Part shown: positions 50,911-59,514 of the stretch, piece after piece
Position numbering within the stretch: position 1 is the stretch's first letter
Layout: each line of letters starts with the position of its first letter
Source: Bacteroidales bacterium UBA6828
GTDB lineage: Bacteria > Bacteroidota > Bacteroidia > Bacteroidales > Paludibacteraceae
Assembly (NCBI GenBank): GCA_002452095.1
Contig: DKEG01000046.1
Location: 1-64,000 of the forward strand
Length of the DNA: 64,000 bases
Direction of reading: 5' to 3'
Notes under the pieces: model-generated
What the model saw: the letters and a program-made list of their open reading frames with translations, nothing else
Database searches by the model: none
What the model was told of the DNA's origin: nothing
Made by a program: the position numbers and the translations under genes

Positions 50911-51468
50911 TTATTTCTGCGTGGCAAAGTACTTCCAAAGGGGAGCGGCGTGGAGAGCCTGAATGATTTCGCCCTGTTCCAATAGTTGACGCACATCGGC
51001 TTTGTCCATAATATGCACGTGGATGTCCTCTGTGCGCTCCTGGTGCTGCTCCCGCCTTTTCTCCACCCCCGTAGCCAAAAACGTATAAGAGAGATTGTTA
51101 TGGTTTCCCGGATTGGGCGACAAGACCATAAACTGCTGCCACTCGCCGCCCTCATAGCCCGTTTCTTCACTCAGTTCGCGCTTCGCCGCCTCAAGCGGTG
51201 TCTCACCCGGGTCAATTACCCCCGCCACCAACTCATAGTGGGTCTCACCCAATCCGTGACGATACTGATCCTCCATCACCATTTGTCCGTCTTTGGTAAT
51301 GGCAATGACATTGATCCAACAAGGGAATTCCAACACAAAATAGGCAGGTATAACCACCCCGCTCGGCAGTTCGACCGTGTCTTGACGGACATTGAGCCAA
51401 ATGCCTTTGCTGAGTAGTTTCTCACTCCGCAGCACTTTCCATTTGCGGTTTTCCAATTTCTCTATCAT
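50911..51468 (-). CDS. NUDIX hydrolase
   Basis: The 185-residue protein has the full Nudix box GETPLEAAKRELSEETGYEG (Gx5Ex7REUxEExGU; about 88-107), preceded by YELVAGVIDPG. It resembles ADP-ribose pyrophosphatase-type NUDIX enzymes that split nucleotide-sugar or ADP-ribose diphosphates. Its start lies 47 bp inside the end of the MATE gene, so the two are translated from one message. Confidence 0.92.
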   Translation of the reverse strand: MIEKLENRKWKVLRSEKLLSKGIWLNVRQDTVELPSGVVIPAYFVLEFPCWINVIAITKDGQMVMEDQYRHGLGETHYELVAGVIDPGETPLEAAKRELSEETGYEGGEWQQFMVLSPNPGNHNNLSYTFLATGVEKRREQHQERTEDIHVHIMDKADVRQLLEQGEIIQALHAAPLWKYFATQK

Positions 51469-52750
51469 ACACGCTTTTCCATTTGAGTGTCATATATATC
51501 ATTCGTGCCACGAGGTGGGCAAAATAACCTATATATAAGGCTTGTGCGCCGCACCAACGGTAAGCAAGCCCGTAGCCGGACACAAACGCTATCGCAGCAA
51601 AAATCATACCATTGCGAATCTCTTTGCCTGCCGTGGCACCCACAAAAATACCATCCCACAAAAATGCCAATGCGGAAACGACCGGCATTGCTATCAGCCA
51701 CCCCATATACGGCACAGCAGCGGACAACACAGACGAATCGCTGGTCAGTAATCGGATGCAGCCATCGCCCGTTACGAGATAGAGCAAAGAAAACACCACA
51801 CCGATACCAAGCGCCCATACAAACAGGATACGAATGGCATTTTTCAGCAATGTGAATTGCTTTTCGCCGACGAACCGCCCCACCAACGCCTCTCCCGCAT
51901 AGGCAAAGCCATCAATGAAATAGGAGAAAAGCATAAAGAGTTTCATCATTATGGCTGATACCGCCAGTTCGGGATCGCCGTATCGGGATGCCAAAGCGGT
52001 AAAACCGACATAGACCACCATAAAGCAGAGCGACCGGATAAACAGGTTACCATTCAGCACCAGCAACCGGCGCATAGAGCGGAAGTCAGTAAGCATCTGC
52101 CAAACGGCGGTACTATGCAACGTGGTGCGGTATTTGGTCGCTACAATGCTGACCGACAGCAGCAGTCCCGAATACTGGGCAATCAGCGTGCCGTACGCCA
52201 CACCTATCGCCCCGAGAGGGGTATATACCGCCAGCAGGTAACTGGCAACTATATTCACCACATTGACAAGGATGTCGGTTGCCATCGGACTGACCGTATC
52301 CTGCATGCCGATGAACCACCCCTTGAACGCCATCAGACTGAGCGTGGCAGGTGCCGCCCAGATACGCACGAAGAAATACTTGCGGGCAAAGGCTGCCACC
52401 TCGGGCGAGCAAGGCACACACGCCAAGACGGCAGTAACAAACATCCATTGTATCGCCCAGACAAACAATGCCCCCGGAAGGGCGATGCCGATACTCTGCG
52501 TAAAAAGCCGGCAGCACTCCGCTGTATCTCTGCGTCCGAAAGCCTGCGCCGTCAGCCCCGATGTCCCCACCCGCAGAAAGCCGAAATTCCAGTAGAGCAA
52601 ATCAAACAGCATTGTGCCGATAGCAATACCACCGATAGCAGAAGCATCGGATATATGCCCCACAATAGCCGTATCCACCAGCCCGACCAAAGGAATGGTG
52701 ATATTCGCCAAGATACTCGGCAATGCCAGATGAAGAATGCGACGATTCAA
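51422..52750 (-). CDS. MATE-family efflux transporter
   Basis: The 442-residue protein has 12 hydrophobic segments in two homologous halves. LALPSILANITIPLVGLVDTAIVGH at the start and the second-half counterpart are typical of DinF-like MATE exporters driven by H+ or Na+. Substrate unknown. It overlaps the NUDIX gene by 47 bp at its 3' end. Confidence 0.93.
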   Translation of the reverse strand: MNRRILHLALPSILANITIPLVGLVDTAIVGHISDASAIGGIAIGTMLFDLLYWNFGFLRVGTSGLTAQAFGRRDTAECCRLFTQSIGIALPGALFVWAIQWMFVTAVLACVPCSPEVAAFARKYFFVRIWAAPATLSLMAFKGWFIGMQDTVSPMATDILVNVVNIVASYLLAVYTPLGAIGVAYGTLIAQYSGLLLSVSIVATKYRTTLHSTAVWQMLTDFRSMRRLLVLNGNLFIRSLCFMVVYVGFTALASRYGDPELAVSAIMMKLFMLFSYFIDGFAYAGEALVGRFVGEKQFTLLKNAIRILFVWALGIGVVFSLLYLVTGDGCIRLLTSDSSVLSAAVPYMGWLIAMPVVSALAFLWDGIFVGATAGKEIRNGMIFAAIAFVSGYGLAYRWCGAQALYIGYFAHLVARMIYMTLKWKSVYDREIGKPQMESAAE

Positions 52751-52795
52751 TTAAGAATTAACAATTAACATACATAATATATACCTTATTTTCAA

Positions 52796-52834
52796 CCCCA
52801 ATGCTCTGCCTGCGAGACAGACAGAGCATTGGGG
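52796..52834 (-). terminator. Terminator of the MFS gene
   Basis: CCCCAATGCTCTG (52796-52808) and CAGAGCATTGGGG (52822-52834), a 13-bp perfect stem with a 13-nt loop, 30 bp past the stop of the minus-strand MFS gene and upstream of the MATE gene. Confidence 0.78.
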
Positions 52835-52863
52835 TTCTTTGTTCTTTGTTCTTATTCTGTGTC

Positions 52864-54210
52864 TTATTTCTTCTCCTTGATAAGCAGGACGGAAACGGCA
52901 CCTAAGAACAGCAGCACACCGGCAACGACCAGCATACCTACTTGCATATCACGGCACAAACCATTCAGCAACACACCGCCCAACAATGCCGCCACAATCT
53001 GCGGGAGACAGATCGTGCAGTTGAATAGTCCAAGCAGCGTTCCCATACGCTTGCTGCCCTCTATGGCGTTGGTGAAAAGCGTAAATGGCAAAGCCAACAT
53101 TGCCGCCCAAGCCGCACCAATCAAGGCATAACTCAGCCAAAGTACATATTGGTTATGGACAAAGAAAATTGATACAAAACCGATCCCGCCAATCACAAGC
53201 GATAATATATATGCTCCCTTGTTGCCCATTTTATGCTCTATTGCGGGCAGGAGAGCCGCCCACAGCAGCGAACCTACCGCCTGGATGGCAAAACATACAC
53301 CTACCCAGTTGCCTGCGTTCTGGAAAGCCTCATGGGCGGTGTTCTGTCCGTCCCAACCGAAACACTGCGAGGCAATGGCTCCATTGGAGTATGTCCACAT
53401 ATACATAAACGCCGCCCAGCAGAAGAACTGCACAAGCCCGATAGTAAGAAACGCACTGACAATGCGTTTCTTATCCGAGGCATCATCCGTCGCAGCGGAC
53501 TCGTCTTGCTTTTTATTCAGCCCGTGGAACTCGGCATATTCCTGCGGGTTCATCTCCTTTACGGCAAAGAATGTGTACAACACACACAAAATCAATATAG
53601 CCGCACCGATATAGAACGACCATTTGACAGAATCGGGAATAACCCCCTCGGGAGCCGTATTGGCAAGACCTATCCACGTAAAGAAAATCGGGAACAGATA
53701 GCCCACCAGCGAACCGGCATTGCACAACGCCGACTGGATGGCATACGCCGTACCTTTCTGCTCTTCGTTAACCATATCGCCCACCATCATCTTAAAGGGC
53801 TGCATGGCTATATTGATGGATGTATCAAGAAACATCAGCGAAAAAAGCCCAAACCACATAGCGGCATTAAGCCCAAGAAACAGCCCCTGTTGGAACGTAA
53901 AATCACCCGCATTGGGCAGCAGCACCATCACCGCCACAGCAATAATGGCACCGATAAGCAGGTAAAACTTGCGACGACCGAACACAGGTCCGAGCCATGT
54001 CTTATCCGACAGCAAACCTATCAACGGTTGCACGATCATACCCATCAGTGGAGGCAGAATCCAAAAAAAACTCAATGTGTGCGGGTCTGCTCCGAGTGTA
54101 GCAAAAATACGGGAAATGTTGGCACTCTGCAAGGCATAAGCAATCTGTACGCCGAAAAAACCGAAACTGAGATTGAAAAGTTGCCCGAAAGACAAATTAC
54201 GTTTTTCCAT
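52864..54210 (-). CDS. MFS sugar transporter (SLC45/GPH-like)
   Basis: A protein of about 448 residues with 12 membrane segments. LIGLLSDKTWLGPVFGRRKFYLLIG is the MFS loop 2-3 signature, and GDMVNEEQKGTAYAIQSAL lies in the middle. It resembles SLC45-type maltose/sucrose importers of Bacteroidota. An in-frame ATG at 54240 lies within the -7 box (54238-54245), so it cannot be the start; ATG 54210 (MEKRNLSFGQ) fits. Confidence 0.9.
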   Translation of the reverse strand: MEKRNLSFGQLFNLSFGFFGVQIAYALQSANISRIFATLGADPHTLSFFWILPPLMGMIVQPLIGLLSDKTWLGPVFGRRKFYLLIGAIIAVAVMVLLPNAGDFTFQQGLFLGLNAAMWFGLFSLMFLDTSINIAMQPFKMMVGDMVNEEQKGTAYAIQSALCNAGSLVGYLFPIFFTWIGLANTAPEGVIPDSVKWSFYIGAAILILCVLYTFFAVKEMNPQEYAEFHGLNKKQDESAATDDASDKKRIVSAFLTIGLVQFFCWAAFMYMWTYSNGAIASQCFGWDGQNTAHEAFQNAGNWVGVCFAIQAVGSLLWAALLPAIEHKMGNKGAYILSLVIGGIGFVSIFFVHNQYVLWLSYALIGAAWAAMLALPFTLFTNAIEGSKRMGTLLGLFNCTICLPQIVAALLGGVLLNGLCRDMQVGMLVVAGVLLFLGAVSVLLIKEKK

Positions 54211-54237
54211 TTTGTTATCCAAAGTATTGATTTTGGA

Positions 54238-54268
54238 CAAAAGTACTGCTTTTTTCCGAGCCGTACAA
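54238..54268 (-). promoter_or_regulatory. Promoter of the MFS gene
   Basis: On the minus strand TTG (54268-54266) and TACTTTTG (54245-54238), TTG to TA 23 nt. Divergent from the recQ promoter 28 bp away. Confidence 0.75.
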
Positions 54269-54295
54269 GTTTTTTCTCTTTTTTCAAATAAAAAG

Positions 54296-54326
54296 TTTGC
54301 AGAACAAAAAAAAATGACTACCTTTG
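54296..54326 (+). promoter_or_regulatory. Promoter of recQ
   Basis: TTTG at 54296-54299 and TACCTTTG at 54319-54326 (TTTG to TA 23 nt). The leader to the ATG at 54413 is about 80 nt. Confidence 0.78.
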
Positions 54327-54412
54327 CACTACAAATATCCGTTCTTTTATGGTAAAAAAACGGACAAAATATCCGACCTCCGAATACAATACACCTTATA
54401 TACTATATATAG

Positions 54413-56596
54413 ATGAACGTAACGCATGAACAGTTGACTGAAGCACTGCAACGCTACTTTGGTTTTGACAGTTTCAAAGGTAACCAGGAAGCCATCATAC
54501 GCAATGTGATGGAGGGGCACGACACGTTTGTACTGATGCCTACCGGCGGCGGCAAGAGTCTGTGCTATCAGTTGCCATCGCTGATTATGGACGGTATGGC
54601 AATAGTCATATCGCCGCTGATTGCGTTGATGAAAAACCAAGTGGACGCTATGCGCAACTACTCGGACGAGCAGGGCATAGCCCATTTCATCAATTCGTCG
54701 CTCTCGCGCCCCGAAATCAATGCTGTCAAAGAAGATGTGCTGGCCGGCAAAACCAAACTGCTCTATTTGGCTCCTGAGAGTCTGCAAAAAGCAGAGAACG
54801 TGGACTTTCTGAAAAGCGTTAAGATCTCTTTTTATGCAGTGGACGAAGCGCATTGTATATCAGAATGGGGACACGATTTCCGCCCCGAATACAGCCACAT
54901 CCGCTCTATGGTGCAGCGTATCGGCAAGGCTCCGATCATTGCACTGACCGCTACGGCAACACCCAAAGTACAGAAAGATATCCAGAAAAACCTCGGTATG
55001 CCCGATGCCACGGTATTCAAAAGTTCGTTCAACCGACCGAACCTGTACTACGAAGTACGTCCGAAGACAAAAGACATTGACCGCGAGGTAATCAAATACA
55101 TCCGCTCTATGGAAGGCAAATCGGGTATCGTATATTGTCTGGCGCGAAAAGAGGTGGAGGATCTGGCACAGATACTGATTGTAAACGGTATCTCCGCCCG
55201 CCCGTACCATGCAGGAATGGATGCAGCCACGCGCAGTGCCACACAGGATGCGTTCCTGATGGAGGAATGTCAGGTGATTGTGGCAACTATCGCTTTCGGT
55301 ATGGGTATCGACAAACCCGATGTACGTTTTGTCATCCACTACGATATACCCAAATCGCTAGAGGGCTACTATCAGGAGACCGGTCGTGCGGGGCGCGACG
55401 GCGGCGAGGGACAGTGTATCTGTTTCTATTCGCCCGATGACATTGAGCGGCTGCGCCGTTTCCAGCAGGGAAAACCCGTCAAGGAAGTGGAAATAGGCAA
55501 CCAACTGCTGTTTGAGACGCAGTCGTATGCCGAATCAACCATCTGCCGGCGCAAACTGCTGCTACACTATTTCGGCGAGGAATACAACCAGGACAACTGC
55601 GGCAACTGCGACAACTGCAAGAAGACCTATCGGATGATGGATGCGCATGAGTTGCTCAGTCTCACACTCGAAACCATACAGCAACTCAACGAGAAATTCA
55701 AAGCCGACCATATCGTGGACATTCTCCACGGCAATAATACCGCTGATATTCAGAGTTATAAGCATACCGAACTGGAGAACTACGGTGCGGCATCCGATAT
55801 AGAAGAATCAACGCTCTATGCCATTATCCGTCAGGCTATGCTCAGCGGCTATTTGAGCAAAGACATAGATTCGTATGGTGATTTGAAAATCACCTCGGAC
55901 GGCAAGAAATATATCCGCCGTCCGACCAAATTCGAGGTACCCATTGAGGTGCGCGACGAGGAAAACGAGGATATAGACAACGGAGCGGTAGCCTGCGCAG
56001 CAGCCGACGATGTGCTGTTCTCCATACTGAAAGATGTGCGCAAAAAACTGTCGAAGAAATGCGATGTCCCGCCGTTTGTTATCTTCCAAGACCCGTCTCT
56101 CGAAGCGATGGCTACCACCTACCCCATCACAATGGAGGAACTGATGACCATACCCGGTGTGGGTGTGAGCAAAGCGAAACGCTACGGCGACGAGTTCCTG
56201 CGTGTCATCAAAGAGTATGTCGAGGAAAACGAGATCATCCGACCCGAAGACCTGCGCATACGCACAGTGGCGAAAAAATCCACCCGCAAAAAACAGATCA
56301 TTGCGGCTATCGACCGCCGCGTGGATCTTGACGACCTCGCCGAATCCAACGGAATGTCGATGGAGGAAATGCTCGACGAGTTGGAGGCGATTGTTTTCTC
56401 AGGAACGAAAGTGAATATCAACTATTTCATTGAGGAGGTACTTGACCCCGACGAGGAAGAGGAGATATACGACTATTTCAAGAATGCCGAGAGCGATGAC
56501 CTCAAAACGGCGATGGACGAACTCGGAGAGGACTACTACGATGTGATTCATGTCCGTCTCGTGCGTATCAAATTCCACTGCGACCTTGGAAACTAA
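54413..56596 (+). CDS. recQ: ATP-dependent DNA helicase RecQ
   Basis: The 727-residue protein has helicase Walker A PTGGGKS (43-49), DEAH box (144-147, VDEAHCISEWGHDFRPEY), the second RecA-like domain with QETGRAGRDG, the RecQ zinc-binding CRRKLLLHYFGE...CGNCDNCK, a winged helix and an HRDC domain (about 530-605). An extra acidic C-terminal region follows (about 620-727; LDPDEEEEIYDYFKN). It unwinds DNA 3' to 5' in recombination and fork repair. The C-terminal extension is common in Bacteroidota. Confidence 0.97.
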   Translation: MNVTHEQLTEALQRYFGFDSFKGNQEAIIRNVMEGHDTFVLMPTGGGKSLCYQLPSLIMDGMAIVISPLIALMKNQVDAMRNYSDEQGIAHFINSSLSRPEINAVKEDVLAGKTKLLYLAPESLQKAENVDFLKSVKISFYAVDEAHCISEWGHDFRPEYSHIRSMVQRIGKAPIIALTATATPKVQKDIQKNLGMPDATVFKSSFNRPNLYYEVRPKTKDIDREVIKYIRSMEGKSGIVYCLARKEVEDLAQILIVNGISARPYHAGMDAATRSATQDAFLMEECQVIVATIAFGMGIDKPDVRFVIHYDIPKSLEGYYQETGRAGRDGGEGQCICFYSPDDIERLRRFQQGKPVKEVEIGNQLLFETQSYAESTICRRKLLLHYFGEEYNQDNCGNCDNCKKTYRMMDAHELLSLTLETIQQLNEKFKADHIVDILHGNNTADIQSYKHTELENYGAASDIEESTLYAIIRQAMLSGYLSKDIDSYGDLKITSDGKKYIRRPTKFEVPIEVRDEENEDIDNGAVACAAADDVLFSILKDVRKKLSKKCDVPPFVIFQDPSLEAMATTYPITMEELMTIPGVGVSKAKRYGDEFLRVIKEYVEENEIIRPEDLRIRTVAKKSTRKKQIIAAIDRRVDLDDLAESNGMSMEEMLDELEAIVFSGTKVNINYFIEEVLDPDEEEEIYDYFKNAESDDLKTAMDELGEDYYDVIHVRLVRIKFHCDLGN

Positions 56597-56668
56597 TGCA
56601 TAATGCGTAATTAAGAGTAGGAAAAATCAAACATCCTTGGTGCTTTCTATCTAATAGCAAAGTGAGGA

Positions 56669-56728
56669 GGATGTCAGGTGGATGTCGGGTGGATAAGCCT
56701 ACCTTATCACACCGAAAAACAGAACATT
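56669..56728 (+). repeat. GGAT period-11 array with AAAAACAGAACATT downstream
   Basis: GGAT at 56669, 56680 and 56691 (11 bp apart), then TACCTT at 56699-56704 and AAAAACAGAACATT at 56715-56728. The order and spacing match the nrdD leader copy (minus strand, 25194 to 25134). It lies in the 159-bp recQ-rimO gap, with TTAATTGTTAATTG just before the rimO start. Confidence 0.75.
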
Positions 56729-56755
56729 CCACGCATATTAATTGTTAATTGTTAA

Positions 56756-58096
56756 TTGAACAACTTGCATAAAAACGAAATAGATATTATCACGTTGGGT
56801 TGCTCCAAAAACCTTGTGGATGCCGAGCGACTGATGCACCAACTGGAATTAGCCGGCTATCGCTGTGTACACGATGCGGAAGACCCGAAAGGTGAGATTG
56901 CCGTTATCAACACCTGCGGTTTTATCGGCGATGCCAAAGAGGAGAGTATCAATACCATTCTTCAGTTTGCCGACCGCAAGACACACCGCAAACTGCGCCA
57001 ACTGTATGTAATGGGCTGTCTCAGCGAGCGTTACCTGCACGAATTGGAGACCGAAATCCCCGAGGTGGACAAATGGTACGGCAAATTCGACTTTATGCGC
57101 CTGATCGACGACCTCAAAGCGCAACCCAAGAGCGACGACGGGTGCGGCTACAAACGTACGCTTACCACCCCGAAACACTATGCCTACATCAAGATTTCAG
57201 AGGGCTGCAACCGTTTTTGCTCCTATTGCGCCATTCCGCTCATCACGGGCAGACACACCTCGCGTCCGATAGAGGAGATACTCGAGGAGGTACAATGGCT
57301 TGTTGCTCAAGGAGTAAAGGAGTTTAATATCATAGCACAAGACCTGTCGAGTTATGGGCTTGACCTCTACAAAGAGCAACGCCTGCCCGAACTGATAGAC
57401 CAGATGGCACAGATCGACGGTGTGCATTGGATTCGTCTCCACTATGCCTACCCCACCGATTTTCCGGATGGTATCCTGGAGGTTATGGCAAAGCACCCGA
57501 ATGTGTGCAAGTACCTTGATATCGCCTTGCAACATTGCAGCGACCACATGCTCACCATGATGCGACGCCATATCACCCGTGCGGAACAGGATGCACTCAT
57601 CGCGCGCATACGCACAAGCGTACCGAATATATGTATCCGCACCACCTTGTTGGTCGGACACCCCGGTGAGACCGAGGAGGATTTCGAGGAACTGAAACAA
57701 TGGGTGCGCGAAATGCGTTTCGACCGAATGGGTGCCTTTGCCTACTCCGACGAAGAGGGTACGTATGCCAACCTGCACTATCGGGACGACATCCCGCAAG
57801 AGGTGAAAGACCGCCGCGTAGCAGAGATAATGGCTATACAACAGGAGATTTCGGGCACACTAATGCAACAGAAAGTGGGTAAAACGATGGATGTGGTCAT
57901 CGACCGCGAGGAACCCGATTATTACATCGGTCGTACCCGGTTCGATTCGCCCGAAGTGGACTGTGAGGTGCTGATAGACAAAGAACATACATTGCAGACA
58001 GGTGATTTTTATCCGGTTAGGATTACACGTGCCGAGGAATTCGACCTGTACGGCACACTCGGAAAAGAAGAAGAAGGAGAAGAATATTTATGCTGA
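56756..58096 (+). CDS. rimO: Ribosomal protein S12 methylthiotransferase RimO
   Basis: The 446-residue radical-SAM enzyme adds a methylthio group to Asp of ribosomal protein S12. It has the N-terminal UPF0004 domain (IITLGCSKNLVDAE), the radical SAM motif CNRFCSYCAIP (CxxxCxxC), and a C-terminal TRAM domain (about 375-440). Start is TTG (56756) or TTG 56765; no ATG fits. The stop overlaps the HU gene by 7 bp. The enzyme needs iron-sulfur clusters. Confidence 0.95.
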   Translation: MNNLHKNEIDIITLGCSKNLVDAERLMHQLELAGYRCVHDAEDPKGEIAVINTCGFIGDAKEESINTILQFADRKTHRKLRQLYVMGCLSERYLHELETEIPEVDKWYGKFDFMRLIDDLKAQPKSDDGCGYKRTLTTPKHYAYIKISEGCNRFCSYCAIPLITGRHTSRPIEEILEEVQWLVAQGVKEFNIIAQDLSSYGLDLYKEQRLPELIDQMAQIDGVHWIRLHYAYPTDFPDGILEVMAKHPNVCKYLDIALQHCSDHMLTMMRRHITRAEQDALIARIRTSVPNICIRTTLLVGHPGETEEDFEELKQWVREMRFDRMGAFAYSDEEGTYANLHYRDDIPQEVKDRRVAEIMAIQQEISGTLMQQKVGKTMDVVIDREEPDYYIGRTRFDSPEVDCEVLIDKEHTLQTGDFYPVRITRAEEFDLYGTLGKEEEGEEYLC

Positions 58097-58368
58097 CAAA
58101 AGACTTGATAAATAACATTGCAGAGACCACCGGTATGACCAAGAAACGCGTGGAGGAACTGCTCAATGCTACCAATGCCGTAATACGCGATGCATTGATA
58201 GAGGGAAAGGCTGTATCCCTGCAAGGATTGGGTACATTGGAAATCAAACGGAAAGAAGAACGCACTTTTGTTCATCCTCGCACAGGGGTGAAAAGTACCA
58301 GCCCCGCAAGAAACCAACTCTGCTTCAAGCCTGCTGCCAACATCAAAGACGAACTGAAAAACATCTAA
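58090..58368 (+). CDS. HU-family DNA-binding protein
   Basis: A 92-residue protein of the HU/IHF fold: LTKDLINNIAETTGMTKKRVEELL, then GKAVSLQGLGTLEIKRKEERTF and the DNA-binding arm region with RTGVKSTSPARNQLCFKPA. It starts inside the end of rimO and is followed after 3 bp by a second HU-domain protein. As a bacterial histone-like protein it may pair with that one. Confidence 0.93.
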   Translation: MLTKDLINNIAETTGMTKKRVEELLNATNAVIRDALIEGKAVSLQGLGTLEIKRKEERTFVHPRTGVKSTSPARNQLCFKPAANIKDELKNI

Positions 58369-58371
58369 ACC

Positions 58372-59514
58372 ATGGCAGACAAACTGAGTAGTACAGACCT
58401 ACGTCGTGCCGTCATGGTACGCACAGGTGCCTCCGAAGAAGAGGTTACCCTGTTTCATAATGCCCTCAAAGAACAGATTGTAGGGGCAATGCGCACAGAT
58501 GATAAACAAGTTAAAATCAACGGATTGGGTACATTCCGTCTGCAAGGTATAGCCCCACGCAAGAGTGTCAACATTGCCACAGGCGAGAGCATCACTATCG
58601 AAGGCTACAACAAACTGACATTCGTCCCCGAAATCAGTGTCAAAGAGTTGGTGTATAACAACCCCTTGCCGACCGGGGACGCGGACGCCTCGTCCGCGGT
58701 AAAGACTACACAGCAGCCACAGCCCGCCAAGAAACAGCAAGATAGCGAGTTCAATCCCTTGAAGAAACTTGGCGAGCAGGCAGACGAAATAGTAGATATC
58801 CTGGCCACTCTCGGGCAAGGACCGAAAGCAAAAAGCGAAGAACCACACTCCGCCCCGACTCCCCCAATCCCCCAAAAAGAGGAGAATGTAGCCCAAACGG
58901 TTTCATCGAAAGAGCCTGTTGCTCCCAAGAAAACACCTATGGAACCGATAGAGATTGAACCTGTTATTTCAAAGGAAGATGAGAAAGCGCAAACGCCTGC
59001 AAAAGCAAAGAAGAAATACCATTTCTTGCGCGACACGTTGATTTGTGTCAGTTGTTTGCTGCTGGTATTGGCAGGCAGCTACATTTTCCTGCGTGAAACC
59101 CTCAGCCGGTGGGTGGATTCGCTCCGTGAGCCGCCCGCTGCAGAGGTTGTAGCAGTAAAGACACCAATACCCGTGGCAATAGATACTACAGCAAATACAG
59201 TATCTACGGAGGCTATGGAAACTACCACAGGAACTATACCTTTGGCATACACCGAGTTTATTGCTACCGAGCGTGTGCGCAATGGTAGCCGTCTCGCCCA
59301 AATTGCCCGCCGCCACTATGGTGAGGACAAGATGGATCTGTGGGTATATATCTACGATGCCAACAAGGATATTATTGATAATCCCAATACCATCAAGGTG
59401 GGTACCGAATTGCGTGTTCCCCGCTTGACGGAGCAACAAATGGATTTGACCAATCCCGATACACAGGCACAGATAGAGCAACTCAAAGCACAAATAGAAA
59501 TACCCGGCAAGTGA
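58372..59514 (+). CDS. HU-domain protein with membrane anchor and LysM domain
   Basis: The 380-residue protein joins three parts: an N-terminal HU-like DNA-binding domain (about 1-95; TDLRRAVMVRTGASEEEV, KINGLGTFRLQG, NKLTFVPEISV), a low-complexity Pro/Lys linker (about 96-216), one membrane helix (221-240, preceded by KAKKKYHFLRD), and a C-terminal LysM domain (about 297-350; NGSRLAQIARRHYG, IKVGTELRVPRL). The positive residues before the helix put the HU domain in the cytoplasm and LysM in the periplasm, where it could bind peptidoglycan. It could link nucleoid and cell wall. The uvrA start overlaps the stop (GTGA). Confidence 0.9.
   Translation: MADKLSSTDLRRAVMVRTGASEEEVTLFHNALKEQIVGAMRTDDKQVKINGLGTFRLQGIAPRKSVNIATGESITIEGYNKLTFVPEISVKELVYNNPLPTGDADASSAVKTTQQPQPAKKQQDSEFNPLKKLGEQADEIVDILATLGQGPKAKSEEPHSAPTPPIPQKEENVAQTVSSKEPVAPKKTPMEPIEIEPVISKEDEKAQTPAKAKKKYHFLRDTLICVSCLLLVLAGSYIFLRETLSRWVDSLREPPAAEVVAVKTPIPVAIDTTANTVSTEAMETTTGTIPLAYTEFIATERVRNGSRLAQIARRHYGEDKMDLWVYIYDANKDIIDNPNTIKVGTELRVPRLTEQQMDLTNPDTQAQIEQLKAQIEIPGK
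58680..58698. repeat. Palindrome inside the HU-LysM linker
   Basis: CGCGGACG-CCT-CGTCCGCG, an 8-bp perfect stem with a 3-nt loop, encoding GDADASSAV at the border of HU domain and linker. The DNA is more GC-rich than its surroundings. Confidence 0.65.

Noticed and set aside
53233..54291. Plus-strand open frame of 352 codons over the MFS gene
   Set aside because: Antisense to a clear 12-helix transporter; no protein family features.
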